Source: Acidimicrobiia bacterium (GTDB lineage Bacteria > Acidobacteriota > Vicinamibacteria > Vicinamibacterales > SCN-69-37). Taken from it: a stretch of DNA of 63,204 bases. Of this stretch, positions 22,672 to 33,124 are shown one piece after another. The stretch's first letter is position 1, and each line of letters starts with the position of its first letter. The translations under genes were made by a program, and so were the position numbers. The stretch lies in contig VFZF01000003.1 of NCBI GenBank assembly GCA_016871335.1, positions 1 through 63,204 on the forward strand, written 5' to 3'. The notes beneath the pieces were generated by a model, which saw only the letters and a program-made list of their open reading frames with translations, had not been told where the DNA came from and searched no databases.

Positions 22672-23792
22672 CCCGGGTGGGTGGTGCGTGGCGGCTGCTG
22701 GCCGCCGTGTGTGTCACCCTGCTGGCGTCGGTCACGAGTCCGACAGCGGCCCCACCCACGCATTCCCTTCCGGATCGACTCTCCGACGCCGAGTTCTGGC
22801 GCATCGTCACCGACTTCTCGGAAGGGGATGGCTACTTCCAGTCCGACAACCTGGTATCGAACGAACTGACGTTCCAGTGGGTCATTCCCCGACTGAAGGC
22901 GTTGTGGACGCCCGGTCGCGTGTATCTCGGTGTGGGACCCGATCAGAACTTCACCTATCTGGCCTCGCTCAAGCCCAGCATCGCGTTCATCGTGGACATC
23001 CGCAGGGACAATCTGCGACTACAGTTGCTGTACAAGGCGTTGATCGAGATGTCGCCGACGCGGGCGACCTTTCTCTCGCGGTTGCTGTCGCGTGACGTGC
23101 CCGTGGCACTCACCAGCGGAGCCGGGGTCGAGGCGCCGGTCGGCGAGATGTTCCAGGCATTCGCGTCCGTGAAGCCCTCGGAGGCGCTGTTCGGCGAGAC
23201 CCTCAAGGCGGTACGCGAGCGGTTGTCCGTCCAGCATGGGTTCGTGCTGTCCGCTGCCGACCTGAGCCATCTCGAATACGTCCTGACCGCGTTTTTCTAC
23301 AACGGCCCGTCGCTCGCGTACGCCAATACGTTACGCATGGGGCGCTACCCGAGCTACCAGGATTTGATGGTGGCGACCGACGAGGCCGGCGTCGCGCGCG
23401 GGTATCTGGCGAACGAGCCGTCCTACGCGGTGTTGCGGGAGATGCAACTGCGCAATCTGGTGGTGCCGGTGGTGGGAGACTTCACGGGGGACAAGGCGCT
23501 GCAGTCGGTGGCGCGGTACCTGAAATCGCGCAACGCGGTTGTTGGGGCCATCTATACGTCCAACGTGGAACAGTATCTCTTCCAGTACGGCACCTGGCCG
23601 TCGTATTACGCCAACGTGCAGGCACTGCCGATTGACGATGCCAGTCAGTTCATCCGGTCGTGTTTCAACACGTGCGCGAGTGTGCCGTGGTCGCGCTCGG
23701 CGCAGTTGCTCGATCCCGTGTCGGCATTGCTCAAGGACGTGTCGGCGGGCCGCGTGTTTTCCTACTACGACCTGCTCGCGCGATCGCGATGA
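22662..23792 (+). CDS. exported Rossmann-like protein of unknown function, paralogue 2 of 3
   Basis: About 376 residues with a GTG start at 22662 that overlaps the preceding gene by 10 bases; a GTG at 22677 is an alternative. A signal peptide (residues ~8-28) leads into the shared blocks GYFQSDNLVSNE, VYLGVGPDQNFTYL, FIVDIRRDN and LVVPVVGDFTGDKAL, SNVEQYLFQYGTW. It differs from its siblings by Asp instead of Gly in RRDN and by lacking the glycine-rich insert in the middle. This suggests divergence after an old duplication rather than a recent copy. Function unknown. Confidence 0.68.
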   Translation: MRLARVGGAWRLLAAVCVTLLASVTSPTAAPPTHSLPDRLSDAEFWRIVTDFSEGDGYFQSDNLVSNELTFQWVIPRLKALWTPGRVYLGVGPDQNFTYLASLKPSIAFIVDIRRDNLRLQLLYKALIEMSPTRATFLSRLLSRDVPVALTSGAGVEAPVGEMFQAFASVKPSEALFGETLKAVRERLSVQHGFVLSAADLSHLEYVLTAFFYNGPSLAYANTLRMGRYPSYQDLMVATDEAGVARGYLANEPSYAVLREMQLRNLVVPVVGDFTGDKALQSVARYLKSRNAVVGAIYTSNVEQYLFQYGTWPSYYANVQALPIDDASQFIRSCFNTCASVPWSRSAQLLDPVSALLKDVSAGRVFSYYDLLARSR

Positions 23793-24949
23793 CCTACTCC
23801 CGCCAACGCCTCATCGGTTTGATTGTCGCCCTCGGTCTGGCCGCGGTGGGGGCCAGTTCGAATGGGCGTGTCGCCGGTGGTGCGCTGCCGCAGTCGTTGT
23901 CCGACACGGCGTACTGGGAACTGGTCGAACGCCTGTCGGAACCGGATGGCTATTTCCAGTCCGACAATCTGGTGTCGAACGAGCACTCGTTTCAGTACGT
24001 CGTGCCTGCGCTTGAGAAGCGGCGGCGGCCGAATCAGGTGTATCTCGGCGTTGCACCCGATCAGAACTTCACCTACATCCCGGCCATGCGTCCCGCGATG
24101 GCGTTCATCGTCGACATCCGTCGCGGCAATCTGCTCACGCACCTGATGTACAAGGCCCTGTTTGATCTGTCGGAGGATCGGGCGGACTTTGTGGCGTTTC
24201 TGTTTTCCCGTCCACGACCGGAAGGACTCACGGCGACGAGTTCCGTGGACGAGATCCTCGCTGCGGTTGCGGGCACTCCGGGTGATGAGGTGGAGTTCCG
24301 GAACAACCTGCTCATCATCCAGCAGTACCTGACGAAGACGCGGGGTTTCACGCTGTCGGCCGACGATCTCCGTGGGCTCGACGACATCTACAGCCAGTTT
24401 TATGAACACGGGCCACAACTCAGCTATTCGTCGAGAGCGCGGGCGGGTGGTGTGGGGGGGGTGGGTGGGCGACGCGGGGTTGGGAACCGGTTTCCGACGT
24501 GGGGCGAGATGGCGCGGCAGACGGATGGGGACGGCCGGCAGCAGGGATACCTCGCGTCGGATGAGAACTTTCGCTACATCAAGGACCTGCACGCGAGGAA
24601 TCTGATTGTGCCAGTGGTGGGCGACCACACCGGGCCGAAGGCGTTGCGGGATGTCGGCCGATACATCCGTCAACACGGCGCCACCGTCGGCGCGTTCTAT
24701 ACGTCGAATGTCGAGCAGTACCTGTTCCGGTATGGCACCTGGATGCGGTTCGCGGCCAATCTCGGCACGTTGCCGCTGACTGATGCGTCCGTGATCATCC
24801 GCTCCGTCTCTCCGCGTGATGGCTATGTCGGCATGCCCCAGGGGCCCGACGGCCGAGCCTCAGTGCTCGACTCCATCCGGCCGCTTGTGCGGGACGCGGG
24901 GGCGGGACGAATTCAGGGCTACTGGGACGTGACCGGTAGGAGCCGGTGA
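23789..24949 (+). CDS. exported Rossmann-like protein of unknown function, paralogue 3 of 3
   Basis: 386 residues, ATG at 23789 overlapping the previous stop as ATGA. It has a signal-peptide-like N-terminus and the shared blocks GYFQSDNLVSNE, VYLGVAPDQNFTYI (Ala replaces the second Gly), FIVDIRRGN, YLTKTRGFTLSADDL, NLIVPVVGDHTGPKAL and SNVEQYLFRYGTW. A glycine-rich insert around residues 218-232 is encoded by a stretch with eight consecutive G (24454-24461), which could slip during replication. Together with paralogues 1 and 2 it forms a coupled operon. Function unknown. Confidence 0.68.
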   Translation: MTYSRQRLIGLIVALGLAAVGASSNGRVAGGALPQSLSDTAYWELVERLSEPDGYFQSDNLVSNEHSFQYVVPALEKRRRPNQVYLGVAPDQNFTYIPAMRPAMAFIVDIRRGNLLTHLMYKALFDLSEDRADFVAFLFSRPRPEGLTATSSVDEILAAVAGTPGDEVEFRNNLLIIQQYLTKTRGFTLSADDLRGLDDIYSQFYEHGPQLSYSSRARAGGVGGVGGRRGVGNRFPTWGEMARQTDGDGRQQGYLASDENFRYIKDLHARNLIVPVVGDHTGPKALRDVGRYIRQHGATVGAFYTSNVEQYLFRYGTWMRFAANLGTLPLTDASVIIRSVSPRDGYVGMPQGPDGRASVLDSIRPLVRDAGAGRIQGYWDVTGRSR

Positions 24950-24968
24950 ATCCTGAATCTTGAACCGG

Positions 24969-25072
24969 GGTTCATGGTTCATCGGTTCATGGTTCATCGG
25001 TTCATGGTTCATCGGTTCATGGTTCATGGTGCTGTTCTTGGTGCAGGGTGCAGGGTGCAGGGTGCTGGGTTC
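24969..25072. repeat. tandem GGTTCATGG/TTCATC array followed by GGTGCAGG array
   Basis: From 24969 the word GGTTCATGGTTCATC is repeated about three and a half times to ~25029. It is followed by copies of GGTGCAGG to 25072. The first 28 bases (24969-24996) are the exact reverse complement of 25598-25625 on the far side of the gntR gene. The array lies between two convergent genes and may end transcription from both sides. Confidence 0.85.
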
Positions 25073-25112
25073 GGCATGTCGGGCGGCCTGAACTGTAGGC
25101 GGCCAGCGGACT

Positions 25113-25511
25113 TCAGCGCATCGCAGTTCGACGGAGTGCAAACGCGTCGAAGCGGGCCTCCGCGAGCCGGACAAATTCGTCCCGATCAATCTGGAGGTGA
25201 TGGGCCTGGACGACGGCCTGGTCCATTTCTTCGGTGACCAGTTGCAGCCGCGCGTCCTTATTAAGAGGAGAGTCGGCGGCGCTGATAAAGCAGCCGCGGC
25301 CGGCTTCAGTCGTGATGACGCCCTGATGTTCGAGTTCCGAGTAGGCCTTGGCGACCGTGTTCCGATTGACCCGGAGTTCCTCGGCCAGGGGCCGAATCGA
25401 GGGCAGCGCATCCCCAGGCTTGGCGGCCCCGGAGGCCACGGCCGCCTTCACCTGGTCAACGACCTGGAGGTACACGGGTTTGCCGGACCTAAAATTGAGC
25501 TCGAATCGCAT
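25113..25511 (-). CDS. GntR-family repressor, YtrA-like, without effector domain
   Basis: 132 residues. The winged helix covers residues 12-75 (PVYLQVVDQVKAAV, GDALPSIRPLAEEL, NRNTVAKAYSELEHQGVI). The tail is short and helical, which is the size of the YtrA subfamily and too small for a ligand-binding FadR or HutC domain. YtrA-type genes normally precede ABC transporter genes that they repress; here none is adjacent. The promoter contains a palindrome over the -10 box, so autorepression is likely. The gene is isolated between two inverted copies of the same repeat. Confidence 0.88.
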   Translation of the reverse strand: MRFELNFRSGKPVYLQVVDQVKAAVASGAAKPGDALPSIRPLAEELRVNRNTVAKAYSELEHQGVITTEAGRGCFISAADSPLNKDARLQLVTEEMDQAVVQAHHLQIDRDEFVRLAEARFDAFALRRTAMR

Positions 25512-25517
25512 CTGCTT

Positions 25518-25556
25518 CTGTCATATGACGCTATGACAGTTGGCTCGGTCTGTCAA
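25518..25556 (-). promoter_or_regulatory. gntR promoter with overlapping operator palindrome
   Basis: On the minus strand TTGACA (25556-25551) and TAGCGT (25533-25528) are 17 bases apart. CTGTCAT (25518-25524) and ATGACAG (25533-25539) form an inverted repeat across the -10 and start-point region, with an inner perfect palindrome GTCATATGAC (25520-25529). This is the expected site for autorepression by the GntR protein. Confidence 0.7.
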
Positions 25557-25597
25557 GGAACCCCGAACCAAGCACCCTGAACTCGGAACGGAACCGC

Positions 25598-25625
25598 TGA
25601 ACCATGAACCGATGAACCATGAACC
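25598..25625. repeat. inverted copy of the GGTTCATGG array
   Basis: The 28 bases are the exact reverse complement of 24969-24996. The copy lies between the divergent gntR promoter and the str promoter, so it is not placed as a terminator here. Degenerate related words (GAACC, AGCACC) continue leftwards to about 25560. Confidence 0.85.
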
Positions 25626-25628
25626 GTT

Positions 25629-25656
25629 TTGTTTTCCGGCACGCCCGTGCTAGACT
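25629..25656 (+). promoter_or_regulatory. promoter of the str-S10-spc-alpha superoperon
   Basis: TTGTTT (25629-25634), a 16-base spacer and TAGACT (25651-25656) preceded by TGC, an extended -10 element. It begins 3 bases after the inverted repeat copy. No other good promoter is seen before rpsL, so it probably drives a leader of about 280 bases. Confidence 0.55.
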
Positions 25657-25662
25657 CGTCAG

Positions 25663-25945
25663 GTTCTTCGAGTCCTAGGACACCCTATCTAGGATTCGCT
25701 TCAGACAGCGGGCAAGGAACGAATAGCCCAGCGTCTTGATGTAACCGAGCGGAAAGGTCTGTCGCGCCTGTCGCGACCGTTGCCGCCGCCACGCTGTAAC
25801 CAGCAATAGGGGGAATGTTTCAGGTGCCGAGCCCGCGAGGGTTCCCAGGCCTGGGGCGAACACGACTCGCCGGAGTGAGGGCGACGCATTGCGCGTCGCC
25901 AGCCGGTGTGAGTGTTGGACGTTTATTGGGCAGGAAACGAACGGT
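25663..25945 (+). promoter_or_regulatory. long structured leader of rpsL
   Basis: This non-coding stretch between promoter and rpsL starts with a hairpin: CGAGTCCTAG (25669-25678) pairs with CTAGGATTCG (25689-25698) with one G-U pair. Another hairpin, GCGACGC (25881-25887) with GCGTCGC (25893-25899), lies about 45 bases before the start codon. The ribosome binding site is AGGA at 25932-25935. I do not recognise a known r-protein leader or riboswitch. An autogenous control element is possible. Confidence 0.4.
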
Positions 25946-26323
25946 ATGCCGACGATTAGCCAACTGGTGCGCAAGGGACGAGAGAAGGTGCTCTGGAAGA
26001 CGAAGAGCCCCGCGTTGCAGAGCAGCCCGCAGAAGCGTGGCGTGTGTGTGCGCGTGTTCACCCAGACCCCGAAGAAGCCGAATTCCGCGCTGCGCAAGGT
26101 CGCGCGCGTCCGGCTGACCAACGGAATTGAAGTGACGACCTACATTCCGGGCGTGGGCCACAATCTCCAGGAGCACTCGCTGGTGCTCATTCGCGGAGGC
26201 CGTGTGAAGGACCTCCCGGGTGTGCGGTATCACGTCGTGCGCGGCACGCTCGACACCGTTGGTGTCGCGGGCCGCATGCAGGGCCGCTCCAAGTACGGCG
26301 CCAAGCGCCCCAAGAAGGCGTAG
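25946..26323 (+). CDS. rpsL: 30S ribosomal protein S12
   Basis: 125 residues, first gene of the superoperon. The decoding-centre loop [11 protein letters not shown] is wild type, with Lys43/Lys44. The second loop [13 protein letters not shown] has Lys88-Asp89, the aspartate being the usual methylthiolation site. No streptomycin-resistance substitution is visible. The start at 25946 matches the family N-terminus [12 protein letters not shown]; the frame open upstream would add 19 unrelated residues. Confidence 0.98.
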   Translation: MPTISQLVRKGREKVLWKTKSPALQSSPQKRGVCVRVFTQTPKKPNSALRKVARVRLTNGIEVTTYIPGVGHNLQEHSLVLIRGGRVKDLPGVRYHVVRGTLDTVGVAGRMQGRSKYGAKRPKKA

Positions 26324-26335
26324 GAGTTTTAGACC

Positions 26336-26809
26336 ATGCCGCGTAGACGAGAAATTGCGAAACGTGAAGTTCCGGCTGATCCGATCTATGACAGCCCTCT
26401 GGTGACCAAGTTCATCCGCACGATCATGAAGGACGGCAAGCGGTCCACCGCCGAAAAGATCATGTACGGCGCGCTGGAGATCGTGAAAGACAAGACGCAG
26501 GACGATCCGCTGAAGGTCTTCAAGAAGGCCGTCGACAACGTCAAGCCCGCGCTGGAAGTGAAATCCCGCCGCGTGGGTGGTTCGAACTACCAGGTGCCGA
26601 TCGAGGTCAACCCGACCCGTCGCCTGTCCCTCTCGCTCCGCTGGATTGCCGGCTTTGCCACCGACCGTGGCGACGGCAAGACCATGCAGGAGAAGCTGGC
26701 CAATGAATTCATGGACGCCGCAAATCTGCGGGGTGGAGCCGTCAAGAAGCGCGAAGACGTGCACCGCATGGCGGAAGCCAACAAGGCGTTCGCGCACTAC
26801 CGTTTCTAA
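26336..26809 (+). CDS. rpsG: 30S ribosomal protein S7
   Basis: 157 residues, standard length, [12 protein letters not shown] start. S7 nucleates the 3' major domain of 16S rRNA. Its Shine-Dalgarno AGGAG (26322-26326) overlaps the rpsL stop codon, so ribosomes finishing rpsL can reload. The family blocks [18 protein letters not shown] and [14 protein letters not shown] are present. Confidence 0.98.
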   Translation: MPRRREIAKREVPADPIYDSPLVTKFIRTIMKDGKRSTAEKIMYGALEIVKDKTQDDPLKVFKKAVDNVKPALEVKSRRVGGSNYQVPIEVNPTRRLSLSLRWIAGFATDRGDGKTMQEKLANEFMDAANLRGGAVKKREDVHRMAEANKAFAHYRF

Positions 26810-26821
26810 GACCGGGCAATC

Positions 26822-28930
<2,109 letters not shown>

Positions 28931-28933
28931 GAC

Positions 28934-29269
28934 ATGGCCACTCCATTCAGCGACAAGATCCGCATCCGCCTCAAGGCGTACGACTACCGCGTGCTCGACC
29001 AGTCGACGACTGAAATCGTCGACACGGCGAAGCGCACGGGCGCGCGCCTGGCCGGCCCGGTGCCGCTACCCACTGAGAAGAACAAGTGGACGGTGCTCCG
29101 CTCGCCGCACGTCGACAAGAAGTCGCGTGAGCAGTTTGAAATCCGCACGCATCGGCGGCTCATCGACATCTTCGAGCCGACGCCGCAGACGGTGGACGCC
29201 CTCATGAAGCTCGACCTGCCCGCGGGCGTGGATGTCGAGATCAAGGCGTTCGGGAAGGAACACAGATAA
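28934..29269 (+). CDS. rpsJ: 30S ribosomal protein S10
   Basis: 111 residues, slightly longer than the usual ~103 because of the N-terminus [19 protein letters not shown]. Contains [28 protein letters not shown] in recognisable pieces. S10 also acts with NusB in antitermination. The position directly behind fusA joins the str and S10 operons. The stop overlaps the rplC start (TAATG). Confidence 0.97.
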   Translation: MATPFSDKIRIRLKAYDYRVLDQSTTEIVDTAKRTGARLAGPVPLPTEKNKWTVLRSPHVDKKSREQFEIRTHRRLIDIFEPTPQTVDALMKLDLPAGVDVEIKAFGKEHR

Positions 29270-29949
29270 TGGTCACCGGAATCATCGGACGAAAGCTGGG
29301 CATGACCCAGATCTTCCTGCCGGACGGCACCGCGGTCCCTGCGACCGTGATCAAGGCCGGTCCGTGTGTGGTCGTCCAGGCGAAGACCGCCGCGACGGAC
29401 GGCTACGAAGCCGTGCAGCTGGGCTTGGTGGACGCCGTGCAGGCCGACGCGAACAAGCCGACGCAGGGGCACTTCAAGAAGGCCGGCGTGCCTCCGACGC
29501 GCATCACACGCGAGGTCAAGGTCAAGGCCGGCGGCGACGCGGTCAAGGCGGGCGACCCCGTGCTGGTGAGCATGTTCAACGCGGGTGACCGCGTGGACGT
29601 GATTGCGAACGGGCGCGGCAAGGGGTTCCAGGGCGTCGTCAGGCGCCACGGATTCGCCGGCGGCGCCGCGACGCACGGCTCGATGTTCCATCGTGCGCCC
29701 GGCTCGATCGGCGCGTCCTCGTATCCGTCACGCGTCATCAAGGGCATGCGCGCGGCCGGCCGGATGGGCGGCAAGCGGATCACGACGCTGAATCTGAAGG
29801 TGGTCAGCATCGACGCCGACCAGAACCTGCTCGTCGTGCGTGGCGCCGTGCCGGGAGCGCCGAACGGGGTGGTCCTCGTGCGGCAGGCGATCGCGAAGAA
29901 GAAGGATCCCGTGCCGCAGGTTGAGAAGGCCAAGAAAGGGAAGAAGTAA
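29269..29949 (+). CDS. rplC: 50S ribosomal protein L3
   Basis: 226 residues, about 15 longer than usual owing to a lysine-rich tail after residue 205. The central loop that reaches the peptidyl transferase centre reads [21 protein letters not shown]. The glutamine that PrmB methylates in E. coli L3 is replaced here (IGASS rather than IGQNQ). Start and stop overlap the neighbouring genes by one base each. Confidence 0.97.
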   Translation: MVTGIIGRKLGMTQIFLPDGTAVPATVIKAGPCVVVQAKTAATDGYEAVQLGLVDAVQADANKPTQGHFKKAGVPPTRITREVKVKAGGDAVKAGDPVLVSMFNAGDRVDVIANGRGKGFQGVVRRHGFAGGAATHGSMFHRAPGSIGASSYPSRVIKGMRAAGRMGGKRITTLNLKVVSIDADQNLLVVRGAVPGAPNGVVLVRQAIAKKKDPVPQVEKAKKGKK

Positions 29950-30569
29950 TGACCCTTGATGTTGTGAACGCCAGGAACGAGAAGGTCGGCGCGGTCGACC
30001 TGAACGACGCGGTGTTCGGCGGCACGATCAAGAAGGACCTCGTGTGGGCCTCGGTCGTGGCGCAGAACGCGTCGGAACGCGCCGGCACCCATGCGACAAA
30101 AAATCGTGCGCTGGTCAGCGGCGGCGGCAAGAAGCCGTACAAGCAGAAGGGCACCGGCCGCGCGCAGGCAGGTTCGTCGCGATCGCCGCTGTGGCGCAAG
30201 GGCGGCACCGTGTTCGGCCCCCAGCCGCGCAACTACGCGTACCAGCTGCCGAAGAAGGTGGAGCGCGGTGCGCTGCGTGCCGCCATCCAGTCGAAGATCA
30301 AGGACGGCGCGGTCATCGTGGTTGATGTGCTGACAGCCTCCGAGATCAAGACGAAGAGCGGCGCGGCGATGCTCAAGGCGCTCGGCGTGACCGGCAAGGC
30401 GCTGGTGACCGACGTGCGGCTCGATGACAACTTCGTGAAGTCGGTCCGCAATATTGCGGGCATCCGTCTGGTGGCGAGCGGCCGTGTGACGGCGCGCGAC
30501 GTGATGGACACCACGCGCATCGTCGCCACGAAGGCGGCGGTTGAGCGGTGGCAGGAGGTGTTGGGATGA
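29949..30569 (+). CDS. rplD: 50S ribosomal protein L4
   Basis: 206 residues. The exit-tunnel loop is KKPYKQKGTGRAQAGSSRSP (about residues 56-75), the site of macrolide-resistance changes; the KGTGRAR-type core is present with Gln in place of the usual Arg. In E. coli L4 represses its own operon; no such leader is visible here because the genes are fused to the str operon. Confidence 0.97.
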   Translation: MTLDVVNARNEKVGAVDLNDAVFGGTIKKDLVWASVVAQNASERAGTHATKNRALVSGGGKKPYKQKGTGRAQAGSSRSPLWRKGGTVFGPQPRNYAYQLPKKVERGALRAAIQSKIKDGAVIVVDVLTASEIKTKSGAAMLKALGVTGKALVTDVRLDDNFVKSVRNIAGIRLVASGRVTARDVMDTTRIVATKAAVERWQEVLG

Positions 30570-30865
30570 GAAAGACGACTGACGTCATTCGCCGTCCCCT
30601 CGTGACGGAAAAGACTACGGTCGCCCGGGATACCGGAGCCGGCCAGGTGGTGGTCTTTGAGGTCGCGCGTGAGGCGACCAAAGTGGATATTCGGCGCGCG
30701 GTTGAGACCCTGTTCGGGTCGAAGGTCGCGGCTGTGCGGACGCAGATCCAGCACGGCAAGGTAAAGCGCCAGGGACGTTTCTCGGGGCAGCGGCCGGACT
30801 GGAAAAAAGCCTGGGTCCGGCTGAAGGCTGGCGAGAAAGTGCCTGAGTTCCTGGAAGGGGCCTAA
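30566..30865 (+). CDS. rplW: 50S ribosomal protein L23
   Basis: 99 residues starting [20 protein letters not shown] at 30566 overlaps the rplD stop as ATGA and has the strong Shine-Dalgarno AGGAGG at 30553-30558. An upstream in-frame ATG would run over that site. L23 sits at the exit tunnel and docks trigger factor and SRP. Confidence 0.97.
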   Translation: MRKTTDVIRRPLVTEKTTVARDTGAGQVVVFEVAREATKVDIRRAVETLFGSKVAAVRTQIQHGKVKRQGRFSGQRPDWKKAWVRLKAGEKVPEFLEGA

Positions 30866-30870
30866 GGATC

Positions 30871-31695
30871 ATGGGGATTCGCAACTACAAGCCCACGTCG
30901 CCCGCGCGACGGTTCTACAGCGTGCAGACGTTCGACGAGATCACCTCGACGACGCCGCACAAGCCGCTGCTGGAACCGCTTCACCGGTCGGGGGGGCGCA
31001 ACAACAAAGGCGAGATCACGTCCTGGTGGCGTGGTGGCGGCCACAAGCGGAACTATCGCGTCATCGACTTCAAGCGCGACAAGTTCGACATTCCGGGCAA
31101 GGTTTCGACAGTCGAGTACGACCCGAACCGGAGCGCGCGTATTGCGCTCGTCACCTATGCGGACGGCGAGAAGCGGTACATCCTGCATCCGCTCGGCCTC
31201 AAGGTCGGCGACCCGATCATGTCGGGTGACGGCGTGGATATCCTGCCGGGCAACTGCCTCAAGCTGCGGTTGATTCCGCTGGGCACGATGATTCACAACG
31301 TCGAGCTGCGCCCCGGCAAGGGCGGCCAGATTGCGCGGTCGGCCGGGTCGGCCGTGCAGCTGGTGGCCAAGGACGGCGAGTACGCGTCGGTGAAGATGCC
31401 GTCGGGTGAAATCCGCCGCATCAACGCCGAGTGCCTCGCGACCGTCGGCCAGGTCGGCAACCTTGACCACGAGAACATCTCGATCGGCAAGGCTGGCCGC
31501 AGCCGCTGGATGGGCAAGCGTCCGCACGTGCGCGGCGTCGCGATGAACCCGGTCGACCACCCGCTGGGTGGTGGCGAAGGCAAGACCTCCGGTGGCCGTC
31601 ACCCGGTCACGCCGTGGGGCATCCCGACCAAGGGGTACAAGACGCGTCGCAACAAGCGCACGCAGACTTTCATCGTTGAACGGCGGAAGAAGTAA
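30871..31695 (+). CDS. rplB: 50S ribosomal protein L2
   Basis: 274 residues. The conserved C-terminal block [17 protein letters not shown] contains the histidine close to the peptidyl transferase centre. N-terminus [15 protein letters not shown] is standard. Five bases separate it from rplW. Confidence 0.98.
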   Translation: MGIRNYKPTSPARRFYSVQTFDEITSTTPHKPLLEPLHRSGGRNNKGEITSWWRGGGHKRNYRVIDFKRDKFDIPGKVSTVEYDPNRSARIALVTYADGEKRYILHPLGLKVGDPIMSGDGVDILPGNCLKLRLIPLGTMIHNVELRPGKGGQIARSAGSAVQLVAKDGEYASVKMPSGEIRRINAECLATVGQVGNLDHENISIGKAGRSRWMGKRPHVRGVAMNPVDHPLGGGEGKTSGGRHPVTPWGIPTKGYKTRRNKRTQTFIVERRKK

Positions 31696-31697
31696 CC

Positions 31698-31997
31698 ATG
31701 GGCAGATCACTCAAAAAGGGCCCCTTCATCGACCTGCACCTGCTCGAAAAGGTCGAGGGGATGAACCGGCAGAACGAAAAGAAGGTCATCAAGACCTGGT
31801 CGCGCCGCTCCACGGTGATTCCCGAGATGATCGGGCACACGCTGGCGGTGCATAACGGGAAGAAGTTCATCCCGGTGTACCTGACCGAGAACATGGTCGG
31901 CCACAAGCTGGGCGAGTTCGCGCCGTCGCGGACCTTCAAGGGCCACACGACGAAGGCTGACAAGGCCGCGTCGGCCCCCGACAAGGGAGGCAACTGA
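31698..31997 (+). CDS. rpsS: 30S ribosomal protein S19
   Basis: 99 residues, [15 protein letters not shown] start. Contains the block [24 protein letters not shown] in overlapping pieces. C-terminal tail is somewhat extended and Ala/Lys-rich. It forms the S13-S19 head dimer. The stop overlaps the rplV start (TGATG). Confidence 0.97.
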   Translation: MGRSLKKGPFIDLHLLEKVEGMNRQNEKKVIKTWSRRSTVIPEMIGHTLAVHNGKKFIPVYLTENMVGHKLGEFAPSRTFKGHTTKADKAASAPDKGGN

Positions 31998-32437
31998 TGG
32001 TGCAGGCACAGGCAACCGCCAAGTACATCCGTACCTCGGCGCAGAAGGCCGGGCTCGTGTTGGAGCTCATCCGCGGCGTGGACGTCAATGGCGCCCTTGC
32101 GACGCTCCGCTTTTCGCGCAAGAAGGTGGCCCGCGACATCGAGAAGGTGTTGCAGTCGGCCATCGCCAACGCGCAGCAGGCGGAAGGCTTTGGCGGCGAC
32201 GTCGACCGGCTGTTTGTGAAGACGGCATTCGCCGACCAGGGGCCGAGCATGAAGCGTGTGCGTCCGGCCCCGATGGGTCGCGCGTTCCAGGTCCGCAAGC
32301 GCACCGCGCACCTCACGGTGCAGGTGGAGGAGCGGCCGGCAAAGAAGATTGGCGCGACCGGCGGGGCGGCCCCGACGACGCGGCGGGCTCGGGCGGCGAA
32401 GTCACAGGCCATCGAGCAGGCGAAGGGGCAGGAGTAA
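31997..32437 (+). CDS. rplV: 50S ribosomal protein L22 with C-terminal extension
   Basis: 146 residues; the ordinary domain ends near residue 112 (HLTVQVEE) and about 35 extra residues rich in Ala, Lys and Arg follow. The tunnel hairpin AFADQGPSMKRVRPAPMGRA is intact. The tail resembles those of other L22 proteins from high-GC bacteria and is probably flexible on the ribosome surface. Confidence 0.96.
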   Translation: MVQAQATAKYIRTSAQKAGLVLELIRGVDVNGALATLRFSRKKVARDIEKVLQSAIANAQQAEGFGGDVDRLFVKTAFADQGPSMKRVRPAPMGRAFQVRKRTAHLTVQVEERPAKKIGATGGAAPTTRRARAAKSQAIEQAKGQE

Positions 32438-32440
32438 CAC

Positions 32441-33121
32441 ATGGGTCAGAAAGTCCATCCGTACGGGTTCCGGCTCGGCTTCAACAAGACCTGGCGTTCG
32501 CGCTGGTTTGCCGACAAGGATTACGCGAAGCTCCTGCACGAAGACCTGAAGCTGCGTGATGAGCTGAAGAAGCGGTTTGCGCACGCCGGCGTGTCGCGCA
32601 TCGACATCGAGCGCGCGGCCAACAAGCTCAAGGTCGACATCCACACCTCGCGTCCGGGCATCATCATCGGCCGCAAGGGCACGGAAGTCGACAAGCTCCG
32701 CCAGGAACTGACGAAGGCGACGGGGCGCGAGGTGTTCATCAACATCCTCGAGATCCAGAAGCCGGAACTCGACGCGCAGTTGATCGGCGAGTCGGTGGCG
32801 ATGCAGCTCGAGAAGCGCGTGGCGTTCCGCCGGGCGATGCGCAAGGCCGTCGAGTCGGCGCTGCGGTTTGGCGCCAAGGGCATCAAGGTGCGTGTGTCGG
32901 GCCGGTTGAACGGCGCGGAAATTGCGCGCTCTGAATGGTATCTGCACGGGCAACTGCCGCTGCAGACGCTGCGCGCGGACATTGATTACGGGTTCGCGCA
33001 GGCGTTCACCACCTACGGGTGCATCGGCGTCAAGGTGTGGCTCTACAAGGGCGAGCGGCTGACGCCGCGCGTCGGGCGTGAAGAGGAGTACCGGCAGCCG
33101 CGTCGCGCGGCGAGAGCCTAG
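32441..33121 (+). CDS. rpsC: 30S ribosomal protein S3
   Basis: 226 residues. The type II KH domain shows the GxxG loop IIGRKG (about residues 71-76). The C-terminal domain carries [18 protein letters not shown] and ends in a basic [10 protein letters not shown]3 lines the mRNA entry tunnel and has helicase activity. A 60-base gap with a G-rich repeat follows, the longest gap inside the S10 part. Confidence 0.97.
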   Translation: MGQKVHPYGFRLGFNKTWRSRWFADKDYAKLLHEDLKLRDELKKRFAHAGVSRIDIERAANKLKVDIHTSRPGIIIGRKGTEVDKLRQELTKATGREVFINILEIQKPELDAQLIGESVAMQLEKRVAFRRAMRKAVESALRFGAKGIKVRVSGRLNGAEIARSEWYLHGQLPLQTLRADIDYGFAQAFTTYGCIGVKVWLYKGERLTPRVGREEEYRQPRRAARA

Positions 33122-33124
33122 CGG

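Noticed and set aside
24969-25072. Possible CRISPR array in the GGTTCATGG repeats
   Set aside because: Units are 7-15 bases without unique spacers and no cas genes are present.
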